Made by a program: the position numbers and the translations under genes. Below are positions 35,012 through 44,131 of a stretch of 64,000 bases of DNA, one piece after another (position 1 is the first letter of the stretch; every line of letters begins with the position of its first letter). Location of the stretch: contig NZ_FOIP01000002.1 in the NCBI RefSeq assembly GCF_900105215.1, positions 248,001-312,000 of the forward strand. Reading direction: 5' to 3'. The notes below the pieces were generated by a model. That model ran no database searches. It saw only the letters and a list, made by a program, of their open reading frames with translations, and was not told the DNA's origin. Source of the stretch: Lacrimispora sphenoides. Its GTDB lineage: Bacteria; Bacillota; Clostridia; Lachnospirales; Lachnospiraceae.

Positions 35012-36232
35012 ATGAAAAAAATGAAATTATCAATGACAGTGCAGATCATGATTGGAATGGCTGCGGGACTGCTGCTTGGAATCTGTCTGGGAGATAAGGT
35101 GAAGGATATCAAGTTGATTGGAGATATCTTCCTGCGTCTCATTCAAATGTCTGTCGTGGTAATGATCATGGGGGCGGTCACTGAATCGGTGGCTAATTTA
35201 GATCCTAAAGAATTGGGGAGATTTGGGGTAAAGATGCTGCTCTGGTTTCTGCTGACCACGGTACTGGCGGCAGCAGCAGGAGCAGCTTTGGGCCAATTCT
35301 TTTTGCCTGGAAAAGGACTTTTTCTCCCTGCCTCCGACCAGATTGTTCAGACGTCAGATAAAGGGCTTTATAACATCATTCTTGATTTTTTACCCAGCAA
35401 TATCGTTCAATCTATGGCAAACTCCAATATGATCCAGGTAATTATATTCTCCGTATTATTCGGTGCATCTCTCGGATCCTGCCGCGTAAAAAAGGGAAGC
35501 AGCCAGCTTATGGGAGTCATAAAGGAATTTAATGAAGTAATATTGGGAATTGTACATAAGGTCATGAACCTGGCTCCTTTGGGGATCGGTGCCCTGTTAG
35601 CCTATACCGCGGGCACAACAGGTATTAAGGTCATTATGCCATTGATCAGGTTTCTCCTAATATTCGGGTGCGGCTCTCTCCTGTATCTGGTCCTCATCAT
35701 CATATTTGCCTCCTTTTACTGTAAAACCAATCCGTTTAATGTTGGAAAAAAGCTGTTTAATATGACAATCGTAGCATTTACGACAACCTCTTCCGCAGTT
35801 ACCCTTCCCACGAAAATGGAGGACAGTGAGAAGAAGCTGGGAGTCAGCAAGAAAGTATCAGGAATCGTAAATCCTCTTGGAATGACTTTGAACAGCAATG
35901 GCTTATCCATGTTTCTTGCCCTGGCATGTATTACGGTTTCGCAGATTTATGGGATTCCCCTTCCCATGCCCCAATTAGTACGTGTGATAGTTTTGTCAAC
36001 GTTAGCCTGCCTGGGTACGGTGGCAGTGCCTGGAGGAGGCCTGGTGGCACTGGCTATTGTAATTCCTGCACTTGGGCTTCCAATGGAAAGCATTGCTTTC
36101 TTATCCAGCATAGACTGGTTTTCCGGGATGTTCCGCACCATATTGAATGTGGATATTGACGCCCTGGTTGCCATGATGATAGCAAAGGATGAAAAGGAAC
36201 TGGATTACGGGATCTTAAACGGAAATCAATAA
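35012..36232 (+). CDS. Dicarboxylate/amino acid:cation symporter (DAACS family)
   Basis: 406 residues with the glutamate-transporter-like fold: TTTSSAVTLPTK (the Ser-rich HP1 motif) and SIDWFSGMFRTILNVDIDALV near the end. The segment usually read as NMDG is NSNG here (PLGMTLNSNGLSM), so binding-site residues depart from classical glutamate/aspartate transporters. In this operon it may move oxamate, oxalurate or another catabolic intermediate. GGGAGG precedes ATG 35012. It is the last gene before the PucR regulator gene. Confidence 0.85.
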   Translation: MKKMKLSMTVQIMIGMAAGLLLGICLGDKVKDIKLIGDIFLRLIQMSVVVMIMGAVTESVANLDPKELGRFGVKMLLWFLLTTVLAAAAGAALGQFFLPGKGLFLPASDQIVQTSDKGLYNIILDFLPSNIVQSMANSNMIQVIIFSVLFGASLGSCRVKKGSSQLMGVIKEFNEVILGIVHKVMNLAPLGIGALLAYTAGTTGIKVIMPLIRFLLIFGCGSLLYLVLIIIFASFYCKTNPFNVGKKLFNMTIVAFTTTSSAVTLPTKMEDSEKKLGVSKKVSGIVNPLGMTLNSNGLSMFLALACITVSQIYGIPLPMPQLVRVIVLSTLACLGTVAVPGGGLVALAIVIPALGLPMESIAFLSSIDWFSGMFRTILNVDIDALVAMMIAKDEKELDYGILNGNQ

Positions 36233-36374
36233 TCAGAGGATTTATTTATAAATGCCGGATTGCCAGGCTGGCAGGGACATAGTATAATGAGCGCAGGTGA
36301 GAAGAATGTGCTTGCACAATGAGCGAACGATAGATGACGATAAACGATTCCGAATGTAAAAAGAGGGGCTTAAT

Positions 36375-38006
36375 ATGACCATAGGGAGATTACTGGAAGA
36401 ACCAATATTTCAAAATCTAAAGGTGCTGAATAAAAAGGCTGATTTAAGCAGAGAGATTTTCACGGTTGAGTCCACGGAAACGCCGGATGTTGCGTCTTAT
36501 TTGCCGGAGAATACGTTATTGATCACTACCGGGATGGCGTTTAAGGAAAACCAGTCTGGATTGTGTGAATTTATTCTAAGTCTTAACCGCCTGCCCTGTG
36601 CTGGGCTTGCTATTAAGCTGGGACGTTTTATCGATCATCTGGAGCCGGAGGTCATAGACCTTGCAGACCAGCTGGAATTTCCCCTGATTCAGATTCCTTA
36701 TCACATGACATTGGGTGAAGTTTTTCAGCAATTATTGGCTTATATCTGGGATAATCAGAACGCAGAACTGACCTTTGTCTTAAACACGCAGAAGAAATTT
36801 TCTGCTTTGCTTCTTCAGGGTGCTTGCATGAGTGTCATGATGAACAATTTAGGGCTTGTCATTAAGAAGCCGGCCGCATTATTAAATCCCTTTGGTGAAG
36901 TTGAGGCTGCGACCCATACGTGTCAAAAGGATTATTTAAAGGCGGCACAAAACCTGTTCTATGATCTGTCACTTTATGAAAGAAGAACTGACAGTTTTGA
37001 GAATTTCGTTTATGTGTCAAAGATTAAGGAAAAGGTTTGCATCTATCCGATTCAGACGGTGGGAAAAAATCCTTATTATCTTTACATCTATGGCGGCCAG
37101 GAAAAGGAAGATACCTTGTCTGGCATGGTGATCGAACAGCTGGTACTGGTGTTTGGCATCTTTCTATATAAGAACCTGTATGTGAGATGCAATCCATTAA
37201 AGCAAAAAGAAGCGATTTTACATATCCTTGTCAATAAATATAAGAAAGAACGGTGGTCCTCTGCCCAGCTATACACGGTCGGGGAGAAGTATGGGCTAAA
37301 GCCGGCAGCCGGCTATAAGATAATCCTGGCGACCCTGGAGCCATTTGGAGGAAGAGAGTTTGATTTCCTAAACTTATCCCACAGGGAGGAACGGTACATC
37401 TTAATCTATGACTGGCTTAGCAGGAAGCTGCAGGAGAAATTCCATGGGGATATCATCATTTTTCCGGAGACCCTGACTTACCAGTATATTTTGCTGATAC
37501 AGGGAAATTACAGGGAGCTGGAGAAGATTCTGGAGGAATACCACGAGGCTTTGCAGCATTTTTTACAGGTCTCTGTCACGTTTTCCTTTGGAAATGGTGT
37601 GATGGAGCTGGAAACCATCGGAAATTCCTATATTACGGCATTGGAAAGCTATCAGTATGGGGAAGAGAAGGAGAATATTCCCTATATTAAATATTTCAAG
37701 TCAACCGATGCCAATGAGCTGTTTAAAATGGTATCCAGTGAACAGATCAAAGGATACTGCTTATACCATTTAAAGGGCTTAACGAATCCTGAAGATGAGA
37801 TGACATTGGAGCTTAGGAGGACACTTAAGACGTATCTGGATTGCAGATGCAGCGTCACGGAGACTGCCAATCATATGTTCCTTCACAGGAATACCATTAA
37901 ATACCGGATTAAGAAGTGTGAAGAAATTCTCGGCAGGGAAATCGTTGATGCCAACTACTGCTTTCAATTGCAGTTAAGTCTGGTGTTATTAGAACAGAAT
38001 GAATGA
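36375..38006 (+). CDS. pucR: PucR-family purine catabolism regulator
   Basis: 543 residues. The N-terminal 120 or so match the PucR domain (TETPDVASYLPENTLLITTGMAF...GLAIKLGRFIDHLEPEVIDLADQLEFPLIQIP), and the C-terminus is the PucR-type helix-turn-helix (YLDCRCSVTETANHMFLHRNTIKYRIKKCEEILG). PucR proteins regulate purine/ureide catabolism, which fits the operon upstream. It is separated from the symporter gene by about 140 bases, so may have its own promoter. GAGGGG precedes ATG 36375. Confidence 0.9.
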   Translation: MTIGRLLEEPIFQNLKVLNKKADLSREIFTVESTETPDVASYLPENTLLITTGMAFKENQSGLCEFILSLNRLPCAGLAIKLGRFIDHLEPEVIDLADQLEFPLIQIPYHMTLGEVFQQLLAYIWDNQNAELTFVLNTQKKFSALLLQGACMSVMMNNLGLVIKKPAALLNPFGEVEAATHTCQKDYLKAAQNLFYDLSLYERRTDSFENFVYVSKIKEKVCIYPIQTVGKNPYYLYIYGGQEKEDTLSGMVIEQLVLVFGIFLYKNLYVRCNPLKQKEAILHILVNKYKKERWSSAQLYTVGEKYGLKPAAGYKIILATLEPFGGREFDFLNLSHREERYILIYDWLSRKLQEKFHGDIIIFPETLTYQYILLIQGNYRELEKILEEYHEALQHFLQVSVTFSFGNGVMELETIGNSYITALESYQYGEEKENIPYIKYFKSTDANELFKMVSSEQIKGYCLYHLKGLTNPEDEMTLELRRTLKTYLDCRCSVTETANHMFLHRNTIKYRIKKCEEILGREIVDANYCFQLQLSLVLLEQNE

Positions 38007-38043
38007 AAAAGGAATGATAGCATAACGGATAAAAAGGGAAAAC

Positions 38044-38080
38044 GCCCTGCAGAAAGTTTAAAAGCCTGCAGGGCTTTTTT
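38044..38080 (+). terminator. Terminator after pucR
   Basis: GCCCTGCAG (38044-38052) pairs perfectly with CTGCAGGGC (38066-38074), followed by six T. Confidence 0.93.
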
Positions 38081-38108
38081 GTATCTTACCCATTTGAAAC
38101 AAACAAAA

Positions 38109-38144
38109 ATTTACCGTATCATTATGCCGCTTTTCATTTACCGT
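38109..38144 (+). promoter_or_regulatory. Direct repeat ATTTACCGT upstream of the PTS operon promoter
   Basis: ATTTACCGT occurs at 38109-38117 and 38136-38144, 27 bases apart, the second copy overlapping the -35 start. Placement suggests an activator site, possibly for the PRD regulator encoded in the operon. Confidence 0.45.
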
Positions 38145-38173
38145 TGACGTCATTTGAGTGATAAAGTTAATAT
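38144..38173 (+). promoter_or_regulatory. Promoter of the PTS operon
   Basis: TTGACG (38144-38149), 18-bp spacer, TAATAT (38168-38173); the start codon of the EIIB gene follows 28 bases later. Confidence 0.6.
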
Positions 38174-38200
38174 AACCTAAAGAAAGCGAGGAGGAAGTGT

Positions 38201-38509
38201 ATGAAGATCTTAGCCATTACGGCATGTACGGCAGGAATCGCCCATACGTACATTGCCAAGGAAAAGCTGGAAAATGCAGCAAAGGAATTGGGAGACTATA
38301 TCAAGGTAGAGACTCAGGGCTCCATTGGGGTGGAAGATGAGCTTACCCCTGAGGATATCCGTGATGCGGATGTGATTTTGATTTCCGCGGATATCCGGGT
38401 AAACAAAGACCGTTTTGCAGGAAAACCGGTCGTTGAGATTCCAATCAGCATGGTAATGAAATCTCCAAAAGGAGTAATTTCAAAGATTCACGAAAAATTG
38501 GGGAAGTAG
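38201..38509 (+). CDS. PTS fructose-family EIIB component
   Basis: 102 residues; Cys9 in TACTAGIAHTYIAKEKL is the phospho-cysteine of fructose-type IIB domains. AGGAGG precedes ATG 38201. It receives phosphate from the separate EIIA (42631) and passes it to the sugar carried by EIIC. Stand-alone IIB genes of this type are less common than fused IIBC. Confidence 0.92.
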   Translation: MKILAITACTAGIAHTYIAKEKLENAAKELGDYIKVETQGSIGVEDELTPEDIRDADVILISADIRVNKDRFAGKPVVEIPISMVMKSPKGVISKIHEKLGK

Positions 38510-38554
38510 CCGAAACGCAGCAAAGAAAAGAATATGGAGAAAGAGGGGAATACA

Positions 38555-39661
38555 ATGGCAAGGCAAAAACTTGATATTAAAAAACATGTTATGACTGGAA
38601 TTTCTTATATGATTCCTATTGTTGTATGCGGGGGAATTCTTTGTGCACTGGCAAAAGGGTTTGGCGGATATGACATCGGCAATGCCGTAGAGGCAGGGGC
38701 AACACCGTTTACAAACTTAAATCCCTTTTCATGGTTAGGCTTTTGGTGGGGAGTGAATAAGTTAGGTTCCGTAGCAATGGATTTTGCGGTAGCGGTGATG
38801 ACGGCCGGTGTGGCTTATTCGATAGCGGGGCGGCCTGGAATTGTGCCTGGTATTGTAATCGGCTACTGTTCGTCCCAATCCAAGGCAGGGTTCCTGGGAG
38901 GATTACTGATGGCCTTTATCATCGGTTACTTTGTAAACTGGATGAAGACCTGGAAGCTTCCAAAATGGTGCGTAGGGCTGATGCCGGTTATGTTCATACC
39001 GGTGATATCGACCGTGGTATGCGGCATGATTTTCCTCTGCGTGTTCTCAATTCCACTTTCCTTTATTATGAATGTGTTCCAGCAGTGGATCATCTCCTTA
39101 AACGGAGGAGCAAAGGCTGTAATCGGTGGAGTTATCGGCGCCTGTATGGGATTTGATATGGGCGGTCCCATTAACAAGACCGCTTCCATGGCTGCTAACG
39201 CTCTGGGAACAGATGGAATTAACGGTCCTATGGCGGCCAAGATCATCGGAGGTATGACCCCTCCTATCGGAATATTTATCGCAACCTTATTAAGGAAAAA
39301 CAGGTTTTCAAAAGTGGAACTGGAAACTGCTAAAACGGCGCTTCCCATGGGTCTTTGCTTTATTACGGAAGGTGTTCTTCCCTTTGCGGCAGCGGATCCT
39401 GCAAGAGTAATCCCCAGCAGCATGATCGGTTCGGCTGTGGCCGGTGCCATTGCAGTAGGCATGGGCTGCGAGTCAGTAGCAGGTCATGGAGGTATATTCG
39501 TAGTTCCCATGATGAAGAATCCTATGTGGTTTTTAATTGCCCTGGTTATTGGGTCTTTGGTGACAGGAGTAATCTATGCAGTTCTTAAGCGTCCTTTAGA
39601 CGAACAGGTGGAAAAGGAAGAGGAAGAACTTGACTTTGATTTGGATATTAATATCCAGTAA
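38555..39661 (+). CDS. PTS fructose-family EIIC component
   Basis: 368 residues, about nine to ten membrane segments, with the family segment GVMTAGVAYSIAGRPGIVPG (here AVMTAGVAYSIAGRPGIVPG) and MGGPINKTASMAANALG and GMTPPIGIFIATLL. I start at ATG 38555 because GAGAAAGAGGGG lies before it, inside the seven codons of the longer frame. It carries the substrate through the membrane with EIIB at 38201. Short acidic tail (KEEEELDFDLDIN). Confidence 0.92.
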   Translation: MARQKLDIKKHVMTGISYMIPIVVCGGILCALAKGFGGYDIGNAVEAGATPFTNLNPFSWLGFWWGVNKLGSVAMDFAVAVMTAGVAYSIAGRPGIVPGIVIGYCSSQSKAGFLGGLLMAFIIGYFVNWMKTWKLPKWCVGLMPVMFIPVISTVVCGMIFLCVFSIPLSFIMNVFQQWIISLNGGAKAVIGGVIGACMGFDMGGPINKTASMAANALGTDGINGPMAAKIIGGMTPPIGIFIATLLRKNRFSKVELETAKTALPMGLCFITEGVLPFAAADPARVIPSSMIGSAVAGAIAVGMGCESVAGHGGIFVVPMMKNPMWFLIALVIGSLVTGVIYAVLKRPLDEQVEKEEEELDFDLDINIQ

Positions 39662-39746
39662 GACTTAAGGATAATATGGAACGCCCTACGGGCATACCTT
39701 TATGCCCAGAAAACATGGGCATAATTAAGGAAAGGAAGAGGAAAGC

Positions 39747-40631
39747 ATGTTAGTATCAATGAAAGCCATCCTTGATGATGCAAATAAAAATTACTACGGT
39801 GTTATGGCGATGAACAGCATTAATATAGAGATGGCAAGGGCGGGAATTATGGCAGCAGAAGAGGAGCATTCTCCCATTATTATGCAGTTTGGACCTGGAC
39901 AGATGAAAAATCATGCCCATGCGGAAGAAATGCTTCCGGTGATAAGGGAGCTGGCGGCAAGAGTCCATGTACCGGTTGCCCTAAACCTTGACCATGGTTC
40001 TGATTTTTACACCATTGCGGACTGCATCAACCGTGGATTTACCAATGTTATGTACGATGGTTCCTCCCTGCCTTATGAGGAGAATGTTAAACGCACGGCT
40101 ATCATCACTGCTCTTGCTCATGGAATGGGCTGTTCCGTAGAAGGGGAACTGGGACATGTGGGCCAGGCGGATCATGAGGACGATGCGGATACGGATTTGT
40201 ATACCGATCCTGACCTTGCAATGGATTTTGTAGAAAAGACAGGCATCGATGCTTTGGCTGTGGCAATTGGCACGGCTCATGGGGCTTATCCAAAAGGAAA
40301 GATACCGAAGCTGGACTTTGAACGGCTTCACCTGTTAAAAGAGACGTTGAACATGCCATTGGTACTTCACGGCGGTTCCGGTTCCGGAGAAGAAAATTTA
40401 AGAAAGGCAGTTGCCGGAGGCATTAATAAGATCAATGTATGCACGGATGCCTTTGAAGCAGGAAAAAAGGCCATGCTTATGGAAATTGGGCAGAATCCGG
40501 AGACCGATTATATGCATCTTTGCATGGCGGCGGAAGCAGGGATCAAACAGTTTGTAAAGGACTATATGAAGGTGATCGGTTCCAGCGGAAGATATATATA
40601 TGGAGCAGCAAAGCAGGCAGGAAATGAGTAA
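39747..40631 (+). CDS. Class II aldolase (ketose-1,6-bisphosphate/tagatose-bisphosphate type)
   Basis: 294 residues. The zinc-binding region LNLDHGSDF, AHGMGCSVEGELGHVGQ, GTAHGAYPKG...LDFERL, LHGGSGSGEENLRKAV and INVCTD correspond to the class II (FbaA/GatY/KbaY) family. It would cleave the phosphorylated ketose made by the upstream PTS. The bisphosphate needed is not obviously generated here because no 1-phosphofructokinase gene is present, so it may act on a monophosphate ketose. AGGAAGAGGAAAGC precedes ATG 39747. Confidence 0.9.
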   Translation: MLVSMKAILDDANKNYYGVMAMNSINIEMARAGIMAAEEEHSPIIMQFGPGQMKNHAHAEEMLPVIRELAARVHVPVALNLDHGSDFYTIADCINRGFTNVMYDGSSLPYEENVKRTAIITALAHGMGCSVEGELGHVGQADHEDDADTDLYTDPDLAMDFVEKTGIDALAVAIGTAHGAYPKGKIPKLDFERLHLLKETLNMPLVLHGGSGSGEENLRKAVAGGINKINVCTDAFEAGKKAMLMEIGQNPETDYMHLCMAAEAGIKQFVKDYMKVIGSSGRYIYGAAKQAGNE

Positions 40632-40655
40632 TTCCTAAAGAATTGGGGTGTTTAC

Positions 40656-42617
40656 TTGAAGGAAGATAAGATCGCATTATATAACAATAAAATATTGCAG
40701 TGCCTGATAAACGGAGAAACTTACACCATACTGCAGCTTGCCGATAATGTGGGATTATCTGAAAAAACGGTGAGGACCCGTATGAAACAGCTTGATGAAT
40801 GGCTGGAGGCGGAAGGGCTTGGCAAAATAGAAAAAAGGCAGGGAACCGGGATATGGCTGGAGCTTGACGGCAGGCAGAGAAAGATCCTCGAAGGCCGCCT
40901 GGAGCAGGGGGAAGACCCTGCCGGGGATTTGGATAACCGGAATATACAGCTTATAGGCAAGCTTCTCAAAATGAAGCCTGGAGAAGTCGTGACTCTTCAG
41001 CAGCTGGCAGACAGCCTCTATTTAAGCCCTCCCACTGTCAGCAATCTGCTGAAAGATATAAGGTCATGGTTTGAGGAACGGAACATAAAAATAACAGCCG
41101 TACGGAACAAAGGTATATGCCTGATAGGGAAGGAGTACAGCTTCCGGATTGCAATCAAGGACTATATGCTGGATATGCTGCCGGAAATCATGGAGGCGCT
41201 CTTTGGAACCTATGCACCGGGAGTGGATGCGGCCCGCATCCGGCGCATGGTCGTGGAAGCGGAAAACGCCTGGCGAATCGAGCTTGCCGACCATTCCTTT
41301 AAGATGGTATGGATCATGACCTGCCTCTCTGTTTCCCGAAAAGGTCTTGACGATGGACTTCTTTCCAGCAATATGCACGAGGAAAATATCCAGCGCTATA
41401 ATGAATATTCCTTTGCCGAATCCATTTACCAGAGGATCGGAAGGGAATATCAGATTAACTTAACAGAGGATGATACCGTTCTACTGGCGGTGTTGCTGCT
41501 TTCGGCTAAAAAACTGAAAACTTTTACCGATGTCAGTGACGAAGATTATGCCATGCAGTATGATAAGAATCTGGAGCACTTTGTAAAACTGGTGATCGAA
41601 ACCATTGGTGATCTGCTGGAAGCAGACATTTCCGGGGACCAGATGCTGTATGAAGGCCTGTTGATCCATATGAGGTCGGCCATATTCCGGATGAAGTATT
41701 CCACGGTTGCGGGAGACAGCATAAGCAAGTATGTTAAGAACGAATACAAGCAGACCTTTCTGTCTGCCTGGTCGACCAGCAGCTTGTTTGAGGAGTATTA
41801 CGATGTACAGGTGACAGAGGATGAACTGGCAGGAATCGCACTTTATATCCAGGCTGCCATAATCCGCAGAAAAAAGGGGAGACCCCTGACCGCACTGCTG
41901 GTGAGCCAGAGGGGCATGGCTGCCTGCCAGCTTTCCATTGAGATGATTAAATACAGTATTCCTGAGATCACGGACATACAGGCGGTCAGCCGCCATGATT
42001 TTAAATTGTCCCTTCATCCGGAAACGGATATCATTATCAATGGATCCGGCCTGGATTTAGATGATTCCAGGGTGGTTACAGTGGAAGACCGTATAAGCGA
42101 AAAGGAAATTGAGATCATACGGCGGAAGGCCGCCCAGGTTTCCAGGCTAAGGAATAAACCGGATTTCCAGTTTAACAGCTTATGCCACCAGTTGTTTGAG
42201 GTCGATTTAATCCTGGTAAGGCCTCAGGTCAGGGATAAAGACCAGCTGATCACCATGATGGTGAAGAGGCTGGAAGAAAAGGGAGATGTGACTCAGAATT
42301 ATCTGGAAAGTGTATTTGACAGGGAAAGGGCTACAACGACTAGTATCGGCAGAGGCATCGCTATTCCTCATGGAAACATGGCAGAGGTGAATGAAGCCCG
42401 CATTGTGGTGGCTATTTTAGATAAACCGGTCAAATGGCATGAGGATATGGTTGATACCATATTCCTTCTTGCAACAAAAATGACGTCAAAATTTGAGATA
42501 AAAAGGACAAAGCAGTTTTATAAAGATTTTCTGCTGCTTACAGAGAATGACGAGAATATGGAGGCAATGAAACGGTTGGAGTCATCTCTGGAAGTCTATC
42601 AGTATTTTATCAAGTAA
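40656..42617 (+). CDS. PRD-containing transcriptional regulator (MtlR/BglG-type) with EIIA domain
   Basis: 653 residues starting at TTG 40656 after GGGGTG. Order: HTH (residues about 1-60), second HTH/Mga-like (85-140), two PRD regions (about 170-395), an EIIB-like domain (ALLVSQRGMAACQLSIEMI..., about 405-490) and a fructose-type EIIA domain (about 505-650) with the His of IPHG in AIPHGNMAEVNEARI. Such proteins are activated or inhibited by PTS phosphorylation of PRDs. Likely controls the PTS operon, of which it is a part. Confidence 0.9.
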   Translation: MKEDKIALYNNKILQCLINGETYTILQLADNVGLSEKTVRTRMKQLDEWLEAEGLGKIEKRQGTGIWLELDGRQRKILEGRLEQGEDPAGDLDNRNIQLIGKLLKMKPGEVVTLQQLADSLYLSPPTVSNLLKDIRSWFEERNIKITAVRNKGICLIGKEYSFRIAIKDYMLDMLPEIMEALFGTYAPGVDAARIRRMVVEAENAWRIELADHSFKMVWIMTCLSVSRKGLDDGLLSSNMHEENIQRYNEYSFAESIYQRIGREYQINLTEDDTVLLAVLLLSAKKLKTFTDVSDEDYAMQYDKNLEHFVKLVIETIGDLLEADISGDQMLYEGLLIHMRSAIFRMKYSTVAGDSISKYVKNEYKQTFLSAWSTSSLFEEYYDVQVTEDELAGIALYIQAAIIRRKKGRPLTALLVSQRGMAACQLSIEMIKYSIPEITDIQAVSRHDFKLSLHPETDIIINGSGLDLDDSRVVTVEDRISEKEIEIIRRKAAQVSRLRNKPDFQFNSLCHQLFEVDLILVRPQVRDKDQLITMMVKRLEEKGDVTQNYLESVFDRERATTTSIGRGIAIPHGNMAEVNEARIVVAILDKPVKWHEDMVDTIFLLATKMTSKFEIKRTKQFYKDFLLLTENDENMEAMKRLESSLEVYQYFIK

Positions 42618-42630
42618 GGGGAGAAACAAG

Positions 42631-43080
42631 ATGGCAGTAAAAGAGATTCTGGATAAGAGAGTCATTGATTTAAATATGAAAGCAGGTAATAAGGATGAGG
42701 TGATCCGCCATCTGGCAGGCCTCTTAAAGAAGGCGGGATACGTGGAGGATCTGGAAGGCTACATTAAGGATGTATATTTAAGGGAAGAGGAAGGAATCAC
42801 AGGGATCGGAGGACATGTGGCCATTCCCCACGGTAAATCCGATTTTGTGGATAAGGTAGGGATTGCAGTGGGCAGAACGGAGCAGATGGTGGAATGGGAG
42901 TCCTACGATGAGGAGCCTGCGGACCTTTTCTTCCTGTTTGCAGTGCCCTCCGATAGTGAAGGTTCCAAAGACCATCTTCGCCTGATTGCAGAATTGGCGG
43001 GTAAGCTTGGAAATGAGACCATCATGGGAAAACTGCAGGCTGCGTCTACTTATGAAGATTTACTGGACGCATTTTCATAA
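42631..43080 (+). CDS. PTS fructose-family EIIA component
   Basis: 149 residues. His67 in GIGGHVAIPHG is the phosphorylation site; the family pattern VGIAVGRTEQMVEWESYDEEPADLFFLFAVP is present. Takes phosphate from HPr and passes it to the EIIB at 38201. Starts 13 bases after the regulator gene; GGGGAG in between. Confidence 0.93.
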   Translation: MAVKEILDKRVIDLNMKAGNKDEVIRHLAGLLKKAGYVEDLEGYIKDVYLREEEGITGIGGHVAIPHGKSDFVDKVGIAVGRTEQMVEWESYDEEPADLFFLFAVPSDSEGSKDHLRLIAELAGKLGNETIMGKLQAASTYEDLLDAFS

Positions 43081-43103
43081 AGGAAGATCATGGAGGTTTG
43101 GTT

Positions 43104-44099
43104 ATGGAAATGAGAGAGATAGGAAAATCTGGAATCAGGACCAATGCCCTTGCCCTGGGCTGCTGGGCAATCGGCGGCGGAGAATGGTGGGGAGCCAATG
43201 ACGATGAAATGTCAGTGAAAACCATCTTAAGAGGACTGGAACTGGGGATCCACTGGATTGATACTGCCAGGGTTTACGGCTTTGGACATAGTGAGGAAGT
43301 CATCGGGCAGGCGTTAAAACAGACGGACCGCAGCCGTGTCATCCTTTCTACCAAATGCGGACTCCAGTGGTATGACCATGGCGGAGAGGTGCATTTTACA
43401 AAAGAAGGCAATACCGTGAGCAGGGATCTATCCCCCAAAGCCATACGGAGGGATTTGGAACTGAGCTTAAAAACCCTGGGAACGGATTATATTGATGTAT
43501 ATTACACGCACTGGCAATGCAAAACCTATGGGAAGGTACCAGTGGCTGAGACCATGGGAGAACTTTTAAGAATGAAGGAAGAGGGAAAGATCCGGGCCAT
43601 CGGTGCTTCCAACGTGGATCTGACAGTTCTTAAGGACTATGTAGCCGCAGGAGAGCTGGATGTGATTCAGGAAAAATTAAGCATCCTGGACAGGAAAGCG
43701 GAAACAGACCTCCTTCCATTCTGCGAAGCAAACGGGATCACCCTTCAGACCTATTCCCCCATAGAACAGGGACTTCTTGCCGGGAAAGCCCCGGATGATT
43801 ATATACCAGCAAAGGGAGAAGTCCGGGACGGAAAAACCTGGTGGAAGCAGGAGAATATCAGGACAGCAAATGAGATGCTGGCAGGCTGGAAGGACTTAAC
43901 GGATAAGTACCGGTGCAGCCTTGCAAACCTGTGCATCAAGTGGAATTCCATGGTTTCTCCTAATATCAATGTGCTTTGCGGAGCCAGGAAACTGTCCCAG
44001 ATCGAGGATACCGCAAAATCCATGGACATTCCTATGTCACAGGAGGACTATTTAAGGATGAGAAGGGATGCGGACAAGGCCATAGGAAAGCAGGTTTAG
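43104..44099 (+). CDS. Aldo/keto reductase
   Basis: 331 residues with the AKR barrel motifs: ELGIHWIDTARVYGFGHSEEVIGQAL (Asp and catalytic Tyr), VILSTKCG (Lys), YTHWQ (His), GASNVD and the C-terminal INVLCGARKLSQIEDT NADP-binding patch. Start at ATG 43104 after ATGGAGG; the longer frame begins at TTG 43098. In this operon it could reduce or oxidise the sugar phosphate or a product of the aldolase. Resembles the YhdN/Tas/L-galactose-type NADP-dependent AKR. Confidence 0.88.
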   Translation: MEMREIGKSGIRTNALALGCWAIGGGEWWGANDDEMSVKTILRGLELGIHWIDTARVYGFGHSEEVIGQALKQTDRSRVILSTKCGLQWYDHGGEVHFTKEGNTVSRDLSPKAIRRDLELSLKTLGTDYIDVYYTHWQCKTYGKVPVAETMGELLRMKEEGKIRAIGASNVDLTVLKDYVAAGELDVIQEKLSILDRKAETDLLPFCEANGITLQTYSPIEQGLLAGKAPDDYIPAKGEVRDGKTWWKQENIRTANEMLAGWKDLTDKYRCSLANLCIKWNSMVSPNINVLCGARKLSQIEDTAKSMDIPMSQEDYLRMRRDADKAIGKQV

Positions 44100-44131
44100 A
44101 AAAATAAATAGACGGAGAGGAATGGAAACAA

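Noticed and set aside
38926..39462. 178-codon minus-strand frame
   Set aside because: Antisense shadow of the PTS EIIC gene; no start signal.
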